A DNA stretch of 64,000 nucleotides, taken from assembly GCF_016545825.1 (NCBI RefSeq), contig NC_052622.1, positions 45,800,770 to 45,864,769 on the forward strand, given 5' to 3'. The DNA is from Eucalyptus grandis. Taxonomy: Eukaryota; Streptophyta; Magnoliopsida; Myrtales; Myrtaceae. Shown piece by piece: positions 56,432 through 64,000 of the stretch. The position numbers were made by a program, and so were the translations under genes. Each line of letters opens with the position of its first letter. Position 1 is the stretch's first letter. Below the pieces are notes generated by a model. The model was not told where the DNA came from and ran no database searches. It saw only the letters and a program-made list of their open reading frames with translations.

Positions 56432-57871
56432 TTAGAGAAAAATGACATACCAGTTAGACTGCAAGACCTTGTTCTCTGACTTCATCAACCACCTGAGAGT
56501 ACTCTCAAGAGTAGTGTAAGCGGCAACATCGGTCAAGCTCTTGCTCTCAACAGCATAATCGAAAACCTCATAAACCTCAGCCACCCTACCGTCTCTACAG
56601 AGTGATCTCACAAAGGTTGCATAAGCAGCTGTCTCGAGCTTCATATCCCCAGATTTCATCATCTGATATAATTCGATCCCTTTTTCCAATAACCTCGACT
56701 TACACAACCCATGAAGCAATGTATTGTATGTGCAAGAATTCGGACTACACCCCTTAGACTCCATCTCCTCCAACAATCTTAATGCTCCAATTGCATTCCC
56801 CTCTCTGCACATTCCGTTCATCAACGACGTATATGTCACCGCGTCAGGAAAATGGCCCGCCTCCACCATTATGCCCAAGTATTTCCTCGCATCCTTTACC
56901 CTCCCTGATTTCGACAACCCAAAAATCAAAGTATTGTAGGTCACAAGATCAGGCTCCACACCTTCCTCTTTCATCTTCTTATAAACCCCAACCACCTCAC
57001 TCCCTCTGCTCAACATACAATACCCCTTCATTATCGTATTGTAAACAAAACAGTCGGGCTTAAACCCTTCCTCGCTCAATACGCTGACCAACCGCATCGC
57101 CTCTCTCAGATTCTTAGTATTACAGACATTATCAATCAGTATAGTGTACGTGACCAAATTAGGCTTCACGCCCAGAGACTCACGCATCTCGTCGATGAAA
57201 TTGTACGCAGTACCCAAAGCCCTGGTCTTGCACAAATGCTTGACAACAAAATTGTACGTGTAAGTGTCGGGAGGCGATTGCTTCGAAGACAGCTCTCGGA
57301 TCAATTCGACGGCCTCGTCCTCGCGGCCGGAAGAACAGAGGGACCGGACAGCGACGTCGGCGGTGGCCTGGTTAGGGGCGACCCCCCGGTTGACCATCAA
57401 GTTGAGGACTTGGCGGACGGAGGCGAGCGAGGCGTCGGGGGCGTTGCAGGATTGGGACAGCAGGACGTGGTAGGTCGACCGTTCGGGGGAGAAGGTCGGG
57501 GACGCCTTGACCATGTGGTTGAGGAGCGCGATCGAGTCGCGGACGGAGGCGACCGCGGCGTACGACTGGAGGAGGGAGTTGTGGAGGCGGGGGTCGAGCT
57601 GCGACCTCGAGGCGGCGACGACGGAGCTGAAGACCTTCTTGGCCTCCGACAGGTCCGGGGACTGGAAGAGGGATCGGAATTGGGGAAGGGCGGGCGCCGG
57701 CTCCGGGAGGGAGTCCGGGGTTCGGGTTTTCCGGGGAGCCCTGGCGGGTTTCCTGGGAAAATGGAGGAGGGGCTTCGGGGAATCGGCGGCGGCGAGGGAG
57801 GACGGCGGCGGCTTCCTCGCCGCAAATGGAGTGGAGACGGCGGACCTGAAGGATGGCGGGATTTTCCCCAT
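56432..57871 (-). CDS. P-type pentatricopeptide repeat (PPR) protein, organelle RNA-binding
   Basis: Single exon, 479 aa. The frame is open upstream to an ATG at 58009, but MGKIPPSFRSAVSTPFAARK at 57871 looks like the real start: a Ser/Arg/Ala-rich presequence suited to mitochondria or plastids. About eight or nine PPR motifs follow from residue 110, for example PDTYTYNFVVKHLCKTRALG, KPNLVTYTILIDNVCNTKNL, EPDLVTYNTLIFGLSKSGRV, FPDAVTYTSLMNGMCREGNA and SPNSCTYNTLLHGLCKSRLL. There is no E, DYW or SMR domain. PPR proteins of this class bind single-stranded organelle RNA and affect its processing, stability or translation. It looks like an orthologue of Arabidopsis At2g17670 (from memory). The C-terminal NKVLQSNWYVIFL may be intron read-through, since a GT donor-like site lies there. 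Confidence 0.93.
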   Translation of the reverse strand: MGKIPPSFRSAVSTPFAARKPPPSSLAAADSPKPLLHFPRKPARAPRKTRTPDSLPEPAPALPQFRSLFQSPDLSEAKKVFSSVVAASRSQLDPRLHNSLLQSYAAVASVRDSIALLNHMVKASPTFSPERSTYHVLLSQSCNAPDASLASVRQVLNLMVNRGVAPNQATADVAVRSLCSSGREDEAVELIRELSSKQSPPDTYTYNFVVKHLCKTRALGTAYNFIDEMRESLGVKPNLVTYTILIDNVCNTKNLREAMRLVSVLSEEGFKPDCFVYNTIMKGYCMLSRGSEVVGVYKKMKEEGVEPDLVTYNTLIFGLSKSGRVKDARKYLGIMVEAGHFPDAVTYTSLMNGMCREGNAIGALRLLEEMESKGCSPNSCTYNTLLHGLCKSRLLEKGIELYQMMKSGDMKLETAAYATFVRSLCRDGRVAEVYEVFDYAVESKSLTDVAAYTTLESTLRWLMKSENKVLQSNWYVIFL

Positions 57872-58009
57872 TGTCGGATTGGTTCGAGCTAGGGTTTTAC
57901 AGAGGGTTTTTGAGGCGAGGCGAAGGAGAAGGCGGAGCGAAATTGAGCAATTGAATATGTGCTCTGGAATTTTGCATCTTGCCCCCTCGAGTTTTTCTGG
58001 CCGTGGCAA

Positions 58010-58249
58010 TTCACCCCTCCTTAATGAATCGAATTTTTGCGATAATGTTCGACAAATTCGAGGGGGTTTACATTTTGGTCTTAGCTTTTACTGAATATTA
58101 TGGATTATCCCTTCAGGTTTCAATTTTTCTTGCAATTTGACCCAAACTTTTGAAATCCGTGGCAAAGCTCCTATGAAGCAATTATAAAATCGAAATGAAA
58201 TTAAACTAGATTGTCAAAAATCACTAACGTAAATGTTAATTGTCTTACG
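58010..58249. promoter_or_regulatory. Presumed 5' region of the PPR gene
   Basis: Moderately AT-rich sequence upstream of the PPR start, with no clear TATA box. It runs into repeat DNA from about 58250. Confidence 0.3.
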
Positions 58250-58787
58250 AAAACTGATTGGTACTGATGTAAACAAATTTTATAATTTTTTAATATTTTT
58301 CGAATTATTATTATTATTTATCATTTTTATTTCTTCGTTTTTTTTTTTTTTAAATAGGCTTGCATGGGCCACAACACCCCCCACCCTGCCAAGTGAGGGC
58401 CTTTGCAGACTCACTAAAATCTAAGCAAGGAAAAATGCATGTGACCATTGTGATGCCCTCGTTAGCCATAGCTAGGGGCTCACAACCCTCATGTATGGCT
58501 AGCGAGAGTGTCGTGACCGTTGCTTAAACCAAGTGAGGGCATCATGACCCTTGCTAGACAACAAGCAAGGTTGTAGCCCTCTCTTGGATTTGGGCAAGGT
58601 TCCAATGCCCTAGTTCATGATTGGTGAGGGTTGATTGGCGACCTTGACAGCTCTCAATTGGGAAAACAAAAAAGAGAAGGAATGGAAAGTAGAAAAAGAA
58701 AAAGAAAGGAAAAGAAAATTAATAAAAAAATTGAAATGATTTATTCACGTCAAAATCGGTTATGTCACGTAGAACATCTATTATTCT
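58250..58787. mobile_element. Partial TIR element (GGGAAAATTACC family)
   Basis: The core at 58440-58650 (CACAACCCTCATG, CTCTCTTGGATTTGGGCAAG) resembles that of the element at 9218-10821 (near 10430-10560). The left end is unclear, and the right part is cut off by the complete element starting at 58788. No coding capacity. Confidence 0.4.
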
Positions 58788-58967
58788 GGAAAATTACCAA
58801 AAAAATCATAAACCTATTGTAATTGTGTTAATTCAGTCATAAACTTATTTTTTTTTTTACTAATTAAGTCCTAAACCTTTTACAATTATTCTCGATCAAT
58901 CCATTTGGCCAAAATTAGCCAGCTGGCATTGATGGTGCCAACGACCTTTTTTTTTATAATATTTTAT

Positions 58968-58998
<31 letters not shown>

Positions 58999-59524
58999 CT
59001 GGCCGGTTGCTGGACTGAGGTGATCCGACGAGCTCGCCTCGCCTGGCGACTGCAAGGCAAGCTTGTTGGATTGCCTCGCCAAATCTAACGAGGTTTCACC
59101 CCACCGTCGTTGGGCGCAAGCTTGCCGATTGGCGAGGGCTCGCCCCGCCAGTGGCTGGGTGAGCTCACCCTCGCCTAGCGACGGCGAGGTGAGCTAGCCG
59201 GGCCACCTCAGTTTGGCGAAAGGTCAGCGCTCCCCTCTAGCCGGTCGCCGAAGCCAAAGGAAGGAGGGAGGAGAGAAGAGGAGGAAGGAGGTTGAGGGAG
59301 AAGAAAAAAAGATAAAAAATAATAGAATATTTCAAAAATAAAATATTATTAAAAAGGTCGCCGGCGCCGGTCGGCTGCCACGTTAGCGGTGTCGGCTAAT
59401 TTTGGGTGGATGAACTGATTGGGAATAATTGTAAAAGGTTTAGGACTCAATTGATCAAAAAAATAAATTTAGGATTGAATTGGCACAATTGCAATAAATT
59501 TAAGACGTTTTTGGTAATTTTCCC
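58788..59524. mobile_element. TIR element (GGGAAAATTACC family)
   Basis: Left end GGAAAATTACCAAAAAAATC; right end in reverse GGGAAAATTACCAAAAACGT. Subterminal phrases TAATTGTGTTAATTCAGTCA (left) and GGATTGAATTGGCACAATTG (right) are inverted relatives. A (CT)n run (about 58973-58999) precedes a GC-rich core of CTCGCC/GGCGAG words (59000-59260). No gene. Confidence 0.6.
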
Positions 59525-59971
59525 ATTAATATTCATATTAGCAACTTGTAGCCAAAATTGGATAAACTGGATTATATTAACAAGCTATCAAAAGATTTAG
59601 AATTCAATTGGCACAATTGATTTGAATTAATATAAATGTAATAGGTTTATAACTTTTTTTAAAATTTTTTTTTCCTGATATCTACTCCATTTTTATATAT
59701 ATTTCATTTCTTTTTTCTTTTCTTTTTTTGTTGTTTTCTCTTTAAGTAATTCACTTCTTCTTTTGATTCTTCAATCAATGTATAGAAGGGACTTCGTAGC
59801 TAATTTCGAAAAGAAATCTATAATATCGAGGGGCAATTTGCAACAATCTGAAAAATCTAGGGACAAAGGGTACTCGAATTTGCTCGACGTTTTTGCCCTT
59901 TATGGGGACAGGCAAAAGTAAGGGCTCGCCAGATCCCACCCAAGAGATAACCAGATAATGGTGAACCTACT

Positions 59972-60038
59972 TTCAGGTTGGTTTCTTAAAGACCTGCTTT
60001 TAGTATTCAGGTTGGTTTCTTAAAGACCTGCTTTTAGT
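59972..60038. repeat. Perfect 33-bp tandem repeat
   Basis: Two adjacent identical units beginning TTCAGGTTGGTTTCTTAAAG and ending GCTTTTAGT. Lies about 350 bp beyond the stop of the chitinase gene. Confidence 0.8.
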
Positions 60039-60141
60039 GCGCCTTATTAATAAGCCATATTCCTATCAAGGTTAAGGATAATGGGAACAACCTCAGTCAC
60101 GTGAAAAGCACGGGATTCTTGTCACGGTGAGAATGTCGGCG

Positions 60142-60177
60142 GATTAAACGCTAGGGTCAGATTAAACGCTAGGGTCA
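60142..60177. repeat. Perfect 18-bp tandem repeat
   Basis: Two adjacent copies of GATTAAACGCTAGGGTCA, downstream of the chitinase gene. Confidence 0.8.
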
Positions 60178-60383
60178 TGTCCCAGGTGACGAATTTTGAA
60201 ATAATAGAGTGAAGATTACATTTCAACTTTATACTGCAAGACTTCTTTTGCAAATAGTAGGGGCACGTCCGAGGACGATTTTATTTACTTAATTCGTTGC
60301 AGAAACAAAACAACATGGTACAACACGACATGCTGATTATTTTCCTGCCATACTTATTTTTCGACGCATAACATTACTTGCAT

Positions 60384-61756
60384 CTAAGCATAAGGCTTCT
60401 GGTTGTAGCAGTCGAGGTTGTTTCCGTACCCGACCTTCAGTATGTCGCTGTACCTCTTGTAGAACCCGATCCGGTCCTCGACGAACTGGTTAGGTCCCTT
60501 CCCACACTCCTCCCTGCCGTTGATTATGTTGGTGATGAGGCCGTAGCCAGGGACCCTCCCAGCGGCCTGGTCCGCAGGAGACGGCCTCCAGCGGCCGGTG
60601 ATGACGTCATGGCTCGAGGGCTTCGGCGGCTGCGGGGTCATCCAGAACCAGAGAGCCGTCCTGAACGAGAGGACCGGGTCCTTGGCCACCGCGTCCGGGT
60701 TCTTGATCAAGTCAGAGTGCAGGGAGCGCCCCGCCTGGCCGTAGTTGTAGTTGCTGCAAGTGACGAAATCACCGACAAAATTTTCAAACCATGAGGAGAA
60801 ATTATATTAAGAATATAAAAAATCTTAGAATGGACTATAGGGTCAACTTTGAGGTAAATATATATCCTTCTCATGTCCTTGCATAAATATTATTTTTCTC
60901 TTATGATTCGTGCTTTGGGATTTCATTACTTTGGTCCTTCAATATCATGAAAATGAGACGGTCCAAAATCGTCCGATCGGTCCACAGGTCCAAGGATCTG
61001 GGTCCACAGGTGGTCAAAACTTGCTCGTCCAAGCCATTAGGGAAATGAAGGATGTCTTGTCAAGTATATCAACATTTTAGTTTCCACTTCGATCGATATC
61101 AACTAAGTGATTATGTCCAACGTTCATTTTATCGATTTCGCCAGTGATCCTTAGTGGAAATGAAGCGTTTGAGTTTTCTATTTTGCATGAACGCATGCAC
61201 CAGAGGCAAAGAAAGCATCGAAACGAAGGGGACTTACTGCGTGATCTGAATCGGACCTCGACCGTAGTATTTCCTGCCGGGAGCGCACGGCCATCCAGAT
61301 TTGGGATCGCAATAGTCTCTCGACCTGTCCCGCTCTTCCACGAAGCAGTATCCCCACGCATAGGGTCCATCCGGTGCGCCCTTCTTTCCTCCTGCAAGAG
61401 CCGACAGTATCGATATCATGCAATGTTTTACGTACATGCGGGCGGCCTTATTGCAGACTCGTTAGCTTCGTACCTGTGGTTTCGTGGGAGGTCTGAGCCA
61501 AGAAAGCCGCGACTTCCTGGTACCTGGTGTCCCGGGTGCCGGTGGTGCCGAACCCCGGGAAGGACTTCGCAGCAGCAACAAACGCGTCGTAAGTGTAGAA
61601 GCCCTTGGCGGGGCAGGCCTGGTCGTTCCGGTGCTTGAGAAGCTGGTCGAACTGGGCTCTGCTGATGACGGAGCTCACGTCGCCGCCCTGTTGTGCGCTG
61701 GCACCAAGGACGGCAAGGCAGGAAGCTAAGAGGGCGACCGCCCAGAGTGACCTCAT
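60384..61756 (-). CDS. Class II chitinase (glycoside hydrolase family 19), secreted
   Basis: Three exons on the minus strand: 61474-61756, 61238-61391 and 60384-60753, with GT-AG introns and matching phases, 268 aa. Residues 1-21 form a signal peptide ([20 protein letters not shown], then AQQ). There is no hevein-type chitin-binding domain; the mature protein goes straight into the GH19 fold ([20 protein letters not shown]). Catalytic region: TSHETTGG carries the general-acid Glu, GYCFVEERD the second acidic residue, then [16 protein letters not shown] and [20 protein letters not shown]. These enzymes cut beta-1,4-linked GlcNAc in chitin by an inverting mechanism and usually serve in defence. 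The C-terminus ([11 protein letters not shown]) has no obvious vacuolar extension, so secretion to the apoplast is inferred. Length and exon layout are usual for the class. Confidence 0.95.
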
Positions 61757-61843
61757 CTTTGCCGGAGCGATTGCTTTAGGAGGGGAAGAGAGAGGGAAAG
61801 GGGCTCGATTATGTGTGGTTTGGAGACGAAGTGAGGTGGTGGG

Positions 61844-61851
61844 TTTATATA
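61844..61851 (-). promoter_or_regulatory. TATA box of the chitinase gene
   Basis: TATATAAA on the minus strand, 88-95 bp upstream of the start at 61756. Repeat DNA begins about 40 bp further upstream. Confidence 0.7.
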
Positions 61852-61884
61852 GAAGTGAACGAGTGGGAGTGGGAGTGGGAGCGA

Positions 61885-63276
61885 GAGCCTGTTTGGTAAA
61901 TGGTTAATTCTTGGCTATTTCTATTTCTTTGTTCTCCTAAATAAAAGAATAAAGAAATTCATTTAATAATGTCAACTAATTTTTCTACTCGTGGGAACAA
62001 ATTTATTCTCGGAATAGATTTGAATTAGGAATCAAGAAGTAAAAAAATGTAACTTTTTTATTCTCGGGAATAATGTTATAATTAAGCCATTTTCTTTTTT
62101 CTCTTTTCTTTTTTTCTTCTTCCTCCTCTCACCGGTTGTCGGGTTTGACAATGGCCGACAACCGACCAGAGACCAGCAAGAGGAGTAAGAAGAAGACAAG
62201 GAAAACAAGAAAAATTCATAAAATTATTAAAAAATAAAAAGAAAACGTCACAAAAAATTTGAGAATTGTACCAAATGTATTTATATATTTTTTTTTCTAT
62301 TTTGAAAATATAATTTTTGTACAGTTACTAAATACATTTGAATGCTTAAAAACTTGATTATGAAACAGAATCAAAAATTATTTTTGAATAAAAATTATTT
62401 TCGAAAGTAGATAGTTATCGATTAGGTCTCGAGGGATTGTACGTAGGTCATTTTCATCGATGCGATGAGGAGATAAGACTAAGGATGTATGAAGGCAACA
62501 TGGGTTTTTGTAAGGTTTCAAGATTTGTCAACTAACTTTTTAACTCGTGGGAACAAATTTATTCTCGGAATAGATTTGAATTAGGAATCAAGAAGTAAAA
62601 AAATATAACTTTTTTATTCTTGGGAATAATGTTATAATCAAGCCATTTTCTTTTTTCTCTTTTCTTTTCTTCTTCTTCCTCCTCTCACTAGTTGTTGGGT
62701 TCGATAATGGCCAACAACTGACCAGAGACCAGCAAGAGGAGTAAGAAGAAGAGAAAGAAAAAAAATAAAAAATTCATAAAATTATTAAAAATTCAAAGAA
62801 ATTCTACGTCACAAAAGAATTGAGAGTTGTACCAAATGTATTCATATTTTTTTTTGGAGACTCGGGAACCGCTATACAGCTGGCAGCCAGTGGTGTAAAC
62901 TCGAGGCGACCCGAGGGGACCCACCTCCCTAGACCGTGGGTGAGTCACACAAGCAACCGCGGGGATTTGAGCTCGCTTCCTTTCGGTAGAGGGATTGAGC
63001 ACAAACCATGCGACCACAAATAGGGTGGGTTTTGTTTTTTTCTTTTTTGAAAATAGAATTTTGGTATGGTTACTAAATACGTTCGAATGCTCAAAAATTT
63101 GATCATGAAATAGAATAAAAAATTATTTTTGAATAAAAATTGTTTTCGAAAGTAGAATAGTTATCAATTAGGCCTCGAGGGATTGTACGTAGGTCATTTT
63201 CATCGATGCGATGAGGAGATAAGGCTAAGGACGCAGGAAGGCGACGTGGGGTTTTGTAAGGTTTCGAGATTTTTCA
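61885..63276. repeat. Tandemly duplicated repeat upstream of the chitinase gene
   Basis: Two units of about 560 bp (about 61970-62527 and 62528-63276) share words in order: ACTCGTGGGAACAAATTTAT, AATAGATTTGAATTAGGAAT, GACCAGAGACCAGCAAGAGG, ATTCATAAAATTATTAAAAA and TCGATGCGATGAGGAGATAA. The second copy is longer because of a SINE. The left edge (GCCTGTTTGGTAAATGGTTA) resembles TIR element ends. No coding capacity. Confidence 0.75.
62847..63029 (-). mobile_element. tRNA-derived SINE
   Basis: About 183 bp present only in the second repeat unit. On the minus strand it opens GTGGTCGCATGGTTTGTGCT, has a B-box-like GAGCTCAAATCCCC about 40 bp on, and ends CCGAGTCTCC followed by A9. These are the marks of a tRNA-derived SINE with internal Pol III promoter and A-tail. 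The first repeat unit (about 62275-62310) shows the uninterrupted site. Confidence 0.6.
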
Positions 63277-64000
63277 CGTAACGCAGGGAAAAGTGATGAC
63301 ACCTTGGTGTCCTGGCGTCCAGAGCTAGTGTCCAGAGATGCTTTTGAAATTTCTTGATGCGCCAGCGAATGGGACCAGGGACCCAATGCCGATGGTGAAT
63401 TTCTCGTGCGCGATAAGCGTTGGGGTTTCGTTTCTGCAATCATGGCGACCGTGATTGAAGTCGGGACTATTCAAAACCTCAGTACGTGGAGGGCTAACGT
63501 TGAATGATTTTGAAGCGGAAGCATCCGGGACAGAATGTTCTCTCCCTCGCATGAAGAGCATATTCTCTCTCTGTCCGCTTTATCGCATGCATGCACAAGA
63601 AATAATGGAGCAAAGCTGCACGTAGGTACGCACGTATGTGTGCATAGTATCTGGGCTGATACCATTCCGCGTGTAACTCCAAATGCCAAATAGGATAACT
63701 TTAATATCATTTGATCAACCAAACACGTCCTATAGATTTTTCCAAATGGAACATAAAGGCTGCCCATTTATCAAAACTGGATACTTGAAATGATTCGATT
63801 GCGATTTATTAGGATCTCGAAGAAACTGTGACTGACGAAATGCTAATATAAAATTATTGATGACATTCGTTACTGATTTAGAGATTTAACCATAGGTATC
63901 TTATCTCTATTTTAATACTCTCATGGATTGATAATCATCCGGCTCTGTCATGTATTGATGGCATGTGAGCTTAGAACAAGTAATCTAGCAAGGCGAAAGG
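63277..64000. other. Intergenic region at the window edge
   Basis: No recognised gene. ATTTGATCAACCAAACACGTCC near 63708-63730 resembles a TIR element end, but no partner is seen within the window. Confidence 0.35.

Noticed and set aside
57236..58094. Plus-strand frame of 218 codons rich in Gly/Arg/Asp
   Set aside because: Antisense shadow of the GC-rich 5' half of the PPR gene.
62880..63015. Possible tRNA gene
   Set aside because: A- and B-box-like words are present, but no cloverleaf can be drawn and it ends in an A-tail; a SINE fits better.
1..64000. CRISPR arrays, bacterial operons or prophage
   Set aside because: No regularly spaced identical repeats; introns and plant gene families show eukaryotic nuclear DNA.

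Overview
This is nuclear DNA from a flowering plant, most likely a dicot. Split genes have GT-AG introns, intergenic space is AT-rich and packed with transposon debris, and the protein families are plant-type (DUF241, P-type PPR, GH19 chitinase, IST1-like). The style of the repeats suggests Myrtales, perhaps Eucalyptus or a relative, but that is an impression from repeat texture and not proven by the sequence.

Layout, low to high coordinate. (1) 1.8-5.0 kb: an IST1-like ESCRT-III regulator on the minus strand, with 6 or 7 exons. (2) 5.7-12.6 kb: no gene; tandem repeats and nested terminal-inverted-repeat (TIR) elements with GC-rich cores. (3) 12.6-53.2 kb: a tandem array of eight DUF241 genes, here called A to H, all on the minus strand. 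Seven are intact single-exon genes of about 300 codons and one (E) is a pseudogene. Every copy has a TATA-like box upstream of the start, and six share a conserved upstream block. E, F and G are recent duplicates, together with an intergenic block (X) present three times. The array has been split by a complete but dead 6.0 kb LINE, solo LTRs, TIR elements and a Ty1/copia remnant. (4) 56.4-57.9 kb: a P-type PPR protein. (5) 60.4-61.8 kb: a class II GH19 chitinase with three exons and a signal peptide. (6) 61.9-63.3 kb: a tandemly duplicated repeat holding a tRNA-derived SINE just upstream of the chitinase promoter.

How it fits together: all recognised genes lie on the minus strand, but nothing suggests co-transcription; each DUF241 gene has its own TATA-like element. 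The notable system is the DUF241 array. Its copies keep coding capacity and promoter layout while the DNA between them turns over, which suits an expanding family with shared regulation. Because the duplicated blocks differ by single transposon insertions, several insertions can be polarised inside this window against a paralogous empty site (LINE, TIR element, solo LTR, SINE).
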